Assembly: GCA_027040785.1 (NCBI GenBank)
Contig: JALULG010000091.1
Location: 1 to 7,507 of the forward strand
Direction of reading: 5' to 3'
DNA: 7,507 nt
Source of the DNA: a bacterium
Lineage (GTDB): Bacteria > Patescibacteriota > Patescibacteriia > JAACEG01
The notes under the pieces are model-generated. The model was not told the origin of the DNA. It saw only the letters and a list, made by a program, of their open reading frames with translations, and ran no database searches. The first letter of the stretch is position 1. Each line of letters begins with the position of its first letter. Of the stretch, positions 1 to 5,291 are shown one piece after another. The position numbers and the translations under genes are program-made.

Positions 1-250
1 AATGTATATGACGTATATATATTTCCTGTTTTAGTCGCAGTTATATCTTGCTCAAGACGTCCACCCGGACTGTAATCAATATCCGCACCAACCACCAGGC
101 GTGTACGCATGGGTTTATAATCCTGACGGTATTTAACTAAAAGACCTAATGAATCATTCTTTGTTTCATAAACAGTTGAGTCATAACTTAATGCCCAGTT
201 TGGCAGTAACTCCATTGAGTTTGATCGAACATAAGGCGTTACACTTAACA
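1..250 (-). other. TonB-dependent outer-membrane receptor fragment, in frame with the ATPase
   Basis: Residues from about 541 to 622 of the open frame read VTPYVRSNSMELLPNW, then KYRQDYKPMRTRLVVGADID, then YSPGG, and finally TKTGNIYTSYT. This alternation of aromatic and charged strands, with the GADIDYSPG and IYTSYT signatures, is typical of the C-terminal beta-barrel of TonB-dependent receptors that import ferric or other metal chelates across an outer membrane. No plug domain, signal peptide or C-terminal aromatic residue is present, so it is an internal fragment. Base composition is about 39% G+C over bases 1-240, above most of the adjacent ATPase, and codons such as CTG and CGC appear. 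The fragment is probably joined to the ATPase by a chimeric assembly. The family call comes from pattern recognition and needs a search. Confidence 0.65.
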
Positions 251-1868
251 AACTATCACTATTTTCTTTTTCGTGATTATCTAAACTTTCTTTAACAACA
301 ATATATTCTCCTTTGGGAGTTTTTTCAATAATCAATTCTTTGTTTTTCATTTTTTGCAAACAATCTTTGCAAAAAACCGGCCTTTTTCCGTCCGGTTCAA
401 AAGAAACAATCGTTTCGGCGCCACAATAACTGCAAATCGCTTCAAAACCGTTTTGTTTTTTTACCTCTTCTTTTTGTTTCTTTTCTTTACCCTTTGTTTT
501 TTGACTTTTTTGTTTTTCTTCTCCAATATTTGATTGAGCTTTTTTAGAAACAGGAACTTCATTTGTTTTGCGACCACTTTCAGACCATTTTAAAATTTTC
601 TCTTCAACAACTTGACGGGAACGACCATATCTTTCCCGGGAAACTCTGATAATTTTTTCAGCATTGCCTTCTTTTTGTGATAAAGGCGGTAATCCCACGG
701 CGGAAAAAGGTTCACTGGCAACACCGTCAATCATTAATTTCATATAAACATGGTATTTGGTTAAATTAATCAAATCTTCCGGTAAAAATCTCGGGGTAAA
801 TTCTTTTTCCAAAATTTCAGCATCACTCGCTCCGACCCGAAAAGAAATCAAAGTGCCGACATTTCCGAAAATCGCCGCTTGAACTTCTTCTGATAATTGT
901 TCAATGTATTGATTGGTAATTACCAAACTTAAACGATATTTTCTGGCCTCAGATAAAATATTGGCAAAAGATTCAGTGGCAAAATTTTGAAACTCATCAA
1001 CATAAAGATAAAAATCTCTTCTCTCTTCTTCCGGAATCGCCACCCTCTCCATAGCCGCCAATTGAATTTTGGTAATCATCATTGAACCCAATAAAGCCGA
1101 AGCATCTTCTCCTATTCTTCCTTTTGATAAATTCATTAATAAAATCTTGTTATTATCCATTACATCTTGGATATTAAAAGAAGATTTTGTTTGTCCGATA
1201 ATATTTCTTATCAAAGGAGTGGAAATAAATTGCCCAACTTTATTTTGAATCGGACTAATCGCTTCCACTTGAAACGAAGCCGTATATTTGGAATATTCGT
1301 CAACCCAAAAAGCTTTAACGATCGGATCTTGAATATGCGCGATAACTTTTTTGCGAAAATCTTTATCAACCAAAACACGCATCACCCCAAGAATGGTACT
1401 GTTAGGATAATCCATCAGGGCCAAAATAGCGTTTCTTAATAAATATTCCAAACGAGGCCCCCAACTATCCGCCCACAACTTTTTAAAAACCCCTATCAGA
1501 CCGGAAGCGGCAATATGTTTGGTGGCCGGATTTAAAGATTCCAAAATATTAAAAGCAATCGGATAATCCAAATCTGCCGGATTAAAATAAACCACGTCAT
1601 TAATTCTGTTTGAAGGAATAAAATCCAATATTTTTTCAACAAAATCACCATGAGGATCGGCCAAAGCAACTCCTCTGCCCGCCTTAATATCTTGATAAAT
1701 CATATTTTCCATCATGGTGGTTTTACCCATTCCGGTTTTACCGATTAAATAAATATGGCGACGACGATCATCTCTTTTAATTCCGAATTTTTCTCTTTTA
1801 TTACGAAAATCGGTTTCCGCAAAAACCGTTATATCGTCATTGGATTGTTTGTTTTTTTCTTCATTCAT
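1..1868 (-). CDS. VirD4/TraG-like type IV secretion ATPase with C-terminal CxxC-x17-CxxC zinc ribbon (3' end open, probably chimeric)
   Basis: Predicted cytoplasmic motor ATPase of a type IV secretion or conjugation-like system. The frame gives 622 codons from the ATG at 1868 with no stop before the window edge. Walker A is GKTGMGKT (residues 43-50). A DPHGDF motif follows at 71-76, and Walker B with its acidic pair is FYLYVDEFQNF (286-296, D291/E292). A TNQ motif at 318-320 precedes the EEVQAAIFGNVGT segment (328-339). There is no membrane helix, unlike classical VirD4, so the upstream gene probably supplies the anchor. A Lys/Glu-rich linker (about 430-473) leads to a zinc ribbon with C479, C482, C500 and C503. 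Residues from about 541 on look like a TonB-dependent receptor and are probably foreign. The start lies 5 nt after the upstream stop with no Shine-Dalgarno, suggesting translational coupling. The ATPase assignment is firm; the transported substrate is unknown. Confidence 0.88.
   Translation of the reverse strand, partial: MNEEKNKQSNDDITVFAETDFRNKREKFGIKRDDRRRHIYLIGKTGMGKTTMMENMIYQDIKAGRGVALADPHGDFVEKILDFIPSNRINDVVYFNPADLDYPIAFNILESLNPATKHIAASGLIGVFKKLWADSWGPRLEYLLRNAILALMDYPNSTILGVMRVLVDKDFRKKVIAHIQDPIVKAFWVDEYSKYTASFQVEAISPIQNKVGQFISTPLIRNIIGQTKSSFNIQDVMDNNKILLMNLSKGRIGEDASALLGSMMITKIQLAAMERVAIPEEERRDFYLYVDEFQNFATESFANILSEARKYRLSLVITNQYIEQLSEEVQAAIFGNVGTLISFRVGASDAEILEKEFTPRFLPEDLINLTKYHVYMKLMIDGVASEPFSAVGLPPLSQKEGNAEKIIRVSRERYGRSRQVVEEKILKWSESGRKTNEVPVSKKAQSNIGEEKQKSQKTKGKEKKQKEEVKKQNGFEAICSYCGAETIVSFEPDGKRPVFCKDCLQKMKNKELIIEKTPKGEYIVVKESLDNHEKENSDSLLSVTPYVRSNSMELLPNWALSYDSTVYETKNDSLGLLVKYRQDYKPMRTRLVVGADIDYSPGGRLEQDITATKTGNIYTSYT
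360..434 (-). other. CxxC-x17-CxxC zinc-ribbon domain within the ATPase
   Basis: Residues 479-503 of the ATPase frame hold two CxxC knuckles exactly 17 residues apart: CSYC, then an acidic/aromatic stretch with FEPDGKRPVFC, then KDC. This spacing matches the small CxxC-x17-CxxC ribbon family frequent in Patescibacteria and some other uncultured lineages. It presumably binds one zinc ion. A nucleic-acid or partner-docking role is inference. The ribbon sits behind a highly charged linker, so it looks like a flexible appendage to the motor domain. Such ribbons often lie near the C-terminus, which suggests the native protein ends soon after residue 503. Confidence 0.8.
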
Positions 1869-1873
1869 AAAAA

Positions 1874-3340
1874 TTAAGCGATTGGTAAATTATCGGGCGG
1901 CCCCTGTTTTTTATGCTTACTTTTTGTTTTTTTAATCTCTTCTTTTTCTTTTGATTTTTGTTTAGATAAATCAAAATTATATTCCAAAATTTCTTCTTCC
2001 TTTTTCTTTGGAGTGAAAATTTCCGCCTCTTCTTCTTCATCAATTTTCGGTAAATTTGTCGGTGCTCCGGATTTTTTGGTTTCTACTTGCTTGGCTGTCG
2101 CAATAGAGGCCTCCCCTTCAAGAGTGATCGGAAAATGATAAACAGTGGCCAGTTCCTCGGAATTTAAAATAAATCCCTCTCCACCAACACCCAAAGAATT
2201 GCTCCTTGTTTTGTAAGCTTCCAAAATCATTCTTCTGCGAGCCGCCAAACGTTTATCATTAAACAAAAGAAAACTGCCTGTTTTGGTTTTGGCGGCGGGC
2301 TTAAAGCCGTTATATAAGCCGGCAAATTGTTTAATGGCGCCAACAGTTGCTGAAACCGATTTTGAAGGTAAATAAACATTATTGGGCGCCCAATAAATCA
2401 TTCTCATTTTTACCAAAAAACCTATCTTACTCATCTTCGCTTTAATAACCTCAACCTTTTCCAAATCATCAGGAGGAAGTTCATTCATAAGTTCCGCTTG
2501 ATTATTATCACTTTTCTCGGAAATTTCCCCTTCCCCCATTAGTTGTCGGATAATTTCATAAAAAAAATTTTCTATTATTTTTATTATTTCATCTAAACCG
2601 AAAAAACTTTTTTTGGACGTTTTTCGGCCGACTATTTTATCTATTTCCGCCTGACATTTTTGGCGCCAACTAAAACCCGTCATTGTTAAAATATATTGTA
2701 TCCAAATATTTTCACCTTTTCTTAACGAAGCCATGGTTTCCATTATAGCATTCATCGGATCTTTTAATTCTTGGCTTAAGGTATGTTCAAAAAAAGGATA
2801 GGTTTGGATTGGATAAACCCAACTGTCTGTTTCAACAAATTCCGATCCCCATAATCTATAATCTTCATTGGGAAAATATTGAGGAGCTTCCTCGGTATAA
2901 TCGTTCACTTCGGTTATTTCAGCATCCGGATATTGGGCGTAAACGGCCGCTTCAACCAAATCCCGATAATCAGTTTGTGTATGAACCAAAAATTGAATAT
3001 AACCATCAATACTGACGATTTCAAAACTGAATTTTGCCTGAAATTTTCCATTCCACCATTTATCCCAAAAACCAATAGAACTATGAGCGCCGGAAATTTG
3101 ATCAAACATATTTTCCACCGCTTTCGGGCTTTGGGTATTTTCTCTGGGGATATCAATCGCCAATAAGGTATATTCCAATGTTTCGGCATATTTGTTTTGA
3201 CGCCAATTTAACCATAAAATTTTAAGCCCTAAAATAAAAAGAACCGAAAAAAGCGGAATTCCCACATACTTCAATATTATTAAAAAGATTTCTCCGTCAG
3301 TGGCCGGTTGGTTTAAAAAATTATCCAAAAAATCAATCAT
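1874..3340 (-). CDS. Single-span membrane protein partnered with the type IV secretion ATPase
   Basis: A 488-residue protein, first gene of a two-gene operon with the ATPase. One strong membrane helix lies at about residues 18-45 (IFLIILKYVGIPLFSVLFIL and following), after a short N-terminus. The rest is a large soluble domain, conserved-looking in FSFEIVSIDGYIQFLVHTQ (105-122), DYRDLVEAAVYAQYPDAEI (124-142) and the segment around 207-220. The last 60 residues or so are low-complexity and highly charged (Lys/Glu runs), probably cytoplasmic. This architecture, followed directly by a DUF87/TraG-like ATPase, is recurrent in Patescibacteria; I believe the family is the one now called DUF8128, but cannot confirm it. 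Its likely role is membrane anchor or platform for the ATPase (inference from order). The start is the ATG at 3340, 28 nt or so below a good promoter, without an obvious Shine-Dalgarno. The stop is 5 nt before the ATPase start. Confidence 0.85.
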   Translation of the reverse strand: MIDFLDNFLNQPATDGEIFLIILKYVGIPLFSVLFILGLKILWLNWRQNKYAETLEYTLLAIDIPRENTQSPKAVENMFDQISGAHSSIGFWDKWWNGKFQAKFSFEIVSIDGYIQFLVHTQTDYRDLVEAAVYAQYPDAEITEVNDYTEEAPQYFPNEDYRLWGSEFVETDSWVYPIQTYPFFEHTLSQELKDPMNAIMETMASLRKGENIWIQYILTMTGFSWRQKCQAEIDKIVGRKTSKKSFFGLDEIIKIIENFFYEIIRQLMGEGEISEKSDNNQAELMNELPPDDLEKVEVIKAKMSKIGFLVKMRMIYWAPNNVYLPSKSVSATVGAIKQFAGLYNGFKPAAKTKTGSFLLFNDKRLAARRRMILEAYKTRSNSLGVGGEGFILNSEELATVYHFPITLEGEASIATAKQVETKKSGAPTNLPKIDEEEEAEIFTPKKKEEEILEYNFDLSKQKSKEKEEIKKTKSKHKKQGPPDNLPIA

Positions 3341-3374
3341 TTTTTCAATTTTACAAGATAAATATTATTTTATA

Positions 3375-3403
3375 ATTATAACATAAAAAGAAGAAAAAAT
3401 CAA
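3375..3403 (-). promoter_or_regulatory. Promoter of the membrane protein-ATPase operon
   Basis: On the minus strand TTGATT (3403-3398) is followed after exactly 17 nt by TATAAT (3380-3375). The TATAAT is preceded by TGT, making an extended -10 element (TGnTATAAT). Transcription should start near 3368, leaving a leader of about 28 nt before the ATG at 3340. The fit to a housekeeping sigma-70 promoter is good. No operator-like repeat overlaps it. Confidence 0.75.
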
Positions 3404-3457
3404 TGACAAAAATACAAAACTTTAAAATAGTTAAAATGACGTTATTTTTATTATTAC

Positions 3458-3722
3458 GTCATCCTGAATTTATTTCAGGATCTCATGGTAAACATATGTC
3501 ATTCTGAATTTATTTCAGAATCTTATGGATTTTAAATTTTACTCTTTCTTCCGAGATGCTGAAATGAATTCAGCATGACAGAGGGAAAAGTACTGTCATC
3601 CTGAACATTTCAGAATCTCATGTTAATATATGTCACCCTGAATTTATTTCAGGGTCTCGTATCAACACCACTGTCATACTAAATCTTGCGCTGAATTTAT
3701 TCGGTATTATTTCAGGATCTCT
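3458..3722. repeat. Cluster of hairpin-forming interspersed repeats
   Basis: Six copies of a unit of about 27-29 bp lie in a gene-free stretch: 3458-3486, 3498-3526, 3553-3579 (inverted), 3595-3622, 3632-3660, and a disrupted one at 3673-3722. The unit starts with GTC, then two 8-base arms around a 5-base loop (arms such as ATCCTGAA and TTCAGGAT, loop TTTAT), then CTCAT or similar. Arms differ between copies but remain paired: ATCCTGAA/TTCAGGAT, ATTCTGAA/TTCAGAAT, ATGCTGAA/TTCAGCAT (read on minus) and ACCCTGAA/TTCAGGGT. The fourth copy has a shorter loop and one arm mismatch; the sixth carries about 20 extra bases. Spacers are irregular (roughly 10-27 bp). It resembles REP- or MITE-like families of environmental bacteria; mobility and function are unknown. 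Confidence 0.85.
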
Positions 3723-3750
3723 AAAAAATAGTACCTTAAAAAAACACGAA

Positions 3751-3776
3751 ATTCTGACATAAATTCAAATGATGAC
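3751..3776 (-). repeat. Degenerate, inverted copy of the hairpin repeat
   Basis: Read on the minus strand this gives GTCATCATTTGAATTTATG followed by TCAGAAT. That keeps the GTCAT start, the GAATTTAT centre and the TCAGAAT right arm of the neighbouring family, but the left arm has diverged and no longer pairs fully. It looks like an old copy. A further fragment (AAATTCGGGAT, 3778-3788) just beyond it may be another remnant. Confidence 0.5.
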
Positions 3777-3819
3777 GAAATTCGGGATAAGATTAAAGTT
3801 AACAGAAAATCACAAATAA

Positions 3820-3850
3820 AATAATTGAACAAATTTTATGTTCAATTATT
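3820..3850 (-). terminator. Hairpin terminator at the stop of the CoA-binding gene
   Basis: A perfect 11-bp inverted repeat (AATAATTGAAC at 3820-3830, GTTCAATTATT at 3840-3850) surrounds a 9-nt loop. The TGA stop of the CoA-binding gene lies inside the stem. On the minus strand the stem runs into TTATTTG, a weak U-tract; on the plus strand it runs into a clean T run. The stem is AT-rich, so efficiency is uncertain, but position and symmetry suit a terminator. Confidence 0.55.
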
Positions 3851-4210
3851 TTTTTCCATCATTATACAAGCGTTATGGATACATTCAATATTATTCTTCC
3901 GACAATATTCAATAACTTCTTCATTTTCACTTCCCGGTTGCATCCAAACCATTTTTATTCCCAAATTTTTAACTTCTTTTATTACCATTTCACTAATCTT
4001 TGGCGGAACCACCATAATAACAACATCAATTTTAAAAGAGATATCTTGAAGCCTTGAATAAACTTTTAAATTTAAAATTTCCCCTCCTTTGGGATTAACC
4101 GGGAAAACTTTATAACCGTTATCATGCAAATCTTTTAAAACCTTATAACCGTACTTGTTTTTATCTCGCGAAGCCCCGACAACAGCGTAATTGTATTTTT
4201 TATTTATCAT
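3842..4210 (-). CDS. YccU-type CoA-binding domain protein
   Basis: A complete 122-residue single-domain protein of the CoA_binding_2 family, a Rossmann-type fold related to the CoA-binding domain of succinyl-CoA synthetase alpha. Visible landmarks, in order, are the glycine-containing first turn YAVVGASRDKNKYGYKV (residues 8-24), YKVFPVNPKG (33-42), IDVVIMVVPP (61-70), VWMQPGSENEE (88-98) and HNACIMME (112-119). The length is normal for the stand-alone family, and no catalytic histidine or ATP-grasp partner is present, so it is not an acyl-CoA synthetase. It is cytosolic. The precise role of stand-alone members is poorly defined; they are presumed to bind CoA or a related nucleotide. The start is the ATG at 4210 with no Shine-Dalgarno. 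It appears to be transcribed alone, between two terminator-like hairpins. Confidence 0.9.
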   Translation of the reverse strand: MINKKYNYAVVGASRDKNKYGYKVLKDLHDNGYKVFPVNPKGGEILNLKVYSRLQDISFKIDVVIMVVPPKISEMVIKEVKNLGIKMVWMQPGSENEEVIEYCRKNNIECIHNACIMMEKNN

Positions 4211-4237
4211 AGAATATTTATAAGTATTTACAAATAT

Positions 4238-4266
4238 ATTTTCTCATTTTTAAAGATAAAAGTCAA
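4238..4266 (-). promoter_or_regulatory. Possible promoter of the CoA-binding gene
   Basis: TTGACT (4266-4261, five of six to the -35 consensus) is followed after 17 nt by GAAAAT (4243-4238, four of six to the -10 consensus). Transcription would start near 4231, about 20 nt before the ATG. An alternative is the TATAAA only six bases before the ATG, which would make the message leaderless. The region is very AT-rich, so chance matches are likely. Confidence 0.35.
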
Positions 4267-4280
4267 AATTTAAAAACAAT

Positions 4281-4303
4281 AAAAAAAGGCTGTTTTCACA
4301 ACC
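4281..4303 (-). terminator. Intrinsic terminator of the GC-rich secreted-protein gene
   Basis: On the minus strand GGTTGT and ACAGCC form a 6-bp stem (one G-U pair) closed by a GAAA tetraloop of the stable GNRA class, followed at once by seven Ts (4287-4281). It lies about 40 nt beyond the stop codon of the secreted-protein gene. This is a textbook Rho-independent terminator and separates that gene from the CoA-binding gene. Confidence 0.87.
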
Positions 4304-4334
4304 CATATTTTTAATTATTTTTTCTTTTTTATTC

Positions 4335-4351
4335 TCCCGATTTATTCGGGA
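4335..4351. repeat. Small hairpin overlapping the stop codon of the secreted-protein gene
   Basis: TCCCGA and TCGGGA form a 6-bp stem around the loop TTTAT. The loop, and the GATC that begins inside the right arm, match the repeat cluster at 3458-3722, but the arms read CCCGA/TCGGG instead of CCTGAA/TTCAGG. The last codons of the secreted-protein gene (Pro-Glu-stop) lie inside it. It has no U-tract on the minus strand, so the terminator is the hairpin further on. Confidence 0.55.
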
Positions 4352-4881
4352 TCAGGGCCTCCTCCTTCCAGGGCAACAATGACGTATCCTTCAATATCTC
4401 GTTGCCAATTTTGATCATAATAATGGGCAAAAGGCGCAAATGCCCAATAATATGATTCACAACCATTTTCGTTACAATAAGAGGAGTCGGCAAGTCCCCA
4501 CGGAGATACCGAAAGGATATGATAACCGTTTTCTACGGGAATTCTCCCGTAAATCCACAACGTTTCTCCGGGAGCAACAGGAACTTCCAATCTTGGAGTT
4601 CCCGGGGAAACTAAGTGCCAACGATCGCCTTCGTCCAAGGACCACCAAAACTCCCCTCCGGGATAACGATCTCCGTAATAGAGATCCAGATTGGTGACCA
4701 TCGTCTCATTGGCATCGTTATATAACGATGCCACGTTTGTAGTATACTCCTCGTAGGGAACAGTTCCCCACAAAGCCCCTGTGCCCAGATAAGTCCATTG
4801 GGCAATTCCGTATTCCCATGCCCAAGCAGAGGTAACGGAAAAAAAAGCCACTAAAATCATGCCAAAAAATAACTTCTTCAT
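4342..4881 (-). CDS. Secreted protein of unknown function, tryptophan- and tyrosine-rich
   Basis: A 179-residue protein I do not recognise. It begins with a clean Sec signal peptide: MKK, a hydrophobic core to about residue 17, and an AWA cleavage site at about 20-22, leaving WEYGIAQWTYLG as mature start. There is no lipobox or second membrane helix, so it should be released or surface-associated. The mature part is rich in Trp, Tyr and Gly, has the look of a beta-sheet domain, and holds only two cysteines (CNENGC near 136-141), which could form a short disulfide loop. Expression signals are unusually good: consensus promoter, Shine-Dalgarno GAAAGGAG six bases before the ATG, and a GNRA-loop terminator. 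Sampled stretches of the gene are about 45-53% G+C, against about 30% in a sampled stretch of the CoA-binding gene, suggesting recent acquisition. It sits just downstream of the tRNA-Ser. Confidence 0.85.
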   Translation of the reverse strand: MKKLFFGMILVAFFSVTSAWAWEYGIAQWTYLGTGALWGTVPYEEYTTNVASLYNDANETMVTNLDLYYGDRYPGGEFWWSLDEGDRWHLVSPGTPRLEVPVAPGETLWIYGRIPVENGYHILSVSPWGLADSSYCNENGCESYYWAFAPFAHYYDQNWQRDIEGYVIVALEGGGPDPE

Positions 4882-4887
4882 CTCTTG

Positions 4888-4895
4888 CTCCTTTC
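4888..4895 (-). promoter_or_regulatory. Strong Shine-Dalgarno site of the secreted-protein gene
   Basis: GAAAGGAG ends six bases before the ATG at 4881. It is the only clear Shine-Dalgarno among the complete genes here and fixes this start. Confidence 0.85.
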
Positions 4896-4908
4896 GGGGA
4901 TTCCCCCG
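4895..4908 (-). promoter_or_regulatory. GC-rich hairpin in the leader, abutting the Shine-Dalgarno
   Basis: CGGGG and CCCCG form a 5-bp stem around the loop GAAT in the 5' leader of the secreted-protein mRNA. The last stem base is the first base of the Shine-Dalgarno. It could stabilise the 5' end or tune ribosome access; the function is inferred from position only. Confidence 0.5.
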
Positions 4909-4940
4909 TTTTTAAGGTTAATAAAAAGTTCGTTTCTTTT

Positions 4941-4969
4941 AATATAAAATAAATTTCTATTTATGTCAA
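4941..4969 (-). promoter_or_regulatory. Consensus sigma-70 promoter of the secreted-protein gene
   Basis: A perfect -35 (TTGACA, 4969-4964) and TATATT (4946-4941) are separated by exactly 17 nt. Transcription should start near 4934, giving a leader of about 53 nt with a GC hairpin and the Shine-Dalgarno. This is the strongest promoter in the window. It lies between the tRNA 3' end and the gene, so the gene does not depend on read-through from the tRNA. Confidence 0.85.
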
Positions 4970-5001
4970 TTATTTATAACAAATTTATTAATTAATTTTA
5001 T

Positions 5002-5089
5002 TGGCGGAGAGACAGGGATTCGAACCCTGGGTGCAGAAATGCACACACGCACTCCAAGCGTGCGCCTTCGACCACTCGGCCATCTCTCC
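5002..5089 (-). tRNA. tRNA-Ser (anticodon GGA)
   Basis: An 88-nt gene folds into a full class II cloverleaf. The acceptor stem is GGAGAGA/TCTCTCC, the D stem GCC/GGC with an 11-nt loop, and the anticodon stem CACGC/GCGTG with loop TTGGAGT (anticodon GGA at 5055-5053, reading UCC and UCU). The long variable arm GTGCA/TGCAC with loop TTTC identifies serine. The T arm is CAGGG/CCCTG with loop TTCGAAT, followed by discriminator G and an encoded CCA (5004-5002). The base 3' of the anticodon is G where tRNAs reading U-starting codons nearly always have A. The stems have no mismatches, so the gene should be functional. Confidence 0.97.
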
Positions 5090-5109
5090 ATCAGGAACCG
5101 CCCGAGACA

Positions 5110-5190
5110 CCAGATTACAAAATATTTTTAATATTATTTTTATTTTAAACGAAATAAAAAAATATTAAAAAAAATCAAAATGTAATCCGG
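5110..5190 (-). repeat. Large AT-rich hairpin with GC-clamped ends upstream of tRNA-Ser
   Basis: On the minus strand the element begins CCGGATTACA and ends TGTAATCTGG, a 10-bp stem with one G-T pair. Inside, TTTTAATATTTTTTTATTT (19 nt) and a 20-nt A/T stretch are near-complementary, around a short CGTTTA turn. The whole 81 bp therefore forms one long imperfect hairpin. It ends about 20 bp before the tRNA 5' end. It may be a miniature mobile element, a structured leader or a backup terminator. No flanking direct duplication is evident. The tRNA promoter probably lies within it but cannot be picked out in such AT-rich sequence. Confidence 0.55.
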
Positions 5191-5233
5191 ATATTTGGCG
5201 ATTCCTTTTTTAAGAACATTTTTATATTAGCAT

Positions 5234-5270
5234 AAAAATAAAAATTGCCAAGTAGGCAATTTTTATTTTT
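5234..5270 (-). terminator. Strong symmetrical terminator after the Kazal/DUF5666 gene
   Basis: A perfect 16-bp inverted repeat whose arms end in TTGCC and GGCAA surrounds a 5-nt loop. It begins 21 nt after the TAA stop. The outer arms are A-rich and T-rich, so a U-tract follows the GC core in either direction and the hairpin can act on both strands. It separates the gene from the tRNA region. Confidence 0.88.
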
Positions 5271-5291
5271 TAATTTAAATCGCAAAGACTA

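Larger units (their letters stand above)
3404..3819. other. Gene-free interval occupied by repeats
   Basis: This stretch lies between the CoA-binding gene and the operon promoter and has no credible coding frame on either strand. Its recognisable content is the hairpin-repeat cluster and one degenerate copy. About 50 bp on the operon side (3404-3457) and 40 bp on the other side (3777-3819) are plain AT-rich DNA in which I see no further signal. Transcription of the flanking genes runs through it in one direction only. Confidence 0.7.

Noticed and set aside
1167..1439. Plus-strand frame of 90 codons opposite the ATPase
   Set aside because: It lies within a conserved coding region of the ATPase, without a promoter or a recognisable product.
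1861..2043. Minus-strand frame of 60 codons at the operon junction
   Set aside because: Its Lys-rich translation is an off-frame reading of the charged tail of the membrane protein and overlaps the ATPase start.
3458..3776. CRISPR array
   Set aside because: Units occur in both orientations, differ in their arms, and have unequal short spacers; no cas-like gene is nearby.
3842..3844. UGA recoded as glycine, as in Gracilibacteria or Absconditabacteria
   Set aside because: UGA ends the CoA-binding protein at the expected family length, and no in-frame UGA occurs within the conserved genes.
4000..4007. Possible attachment-site duplicate of the tRNA-Ser 3' end (TTGGCGGA)
   Set aside because: Only eight bases match, inside the conserved CoA-binding gene. 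A real att repeat would extend into the T arm of the tRNA.
4440..4805. Frames on both strands inside the secreted-protein gene
   Set aside because: The signal-peptide frame has a promoter, Shine-Dalgarno and terminator; the others have none.
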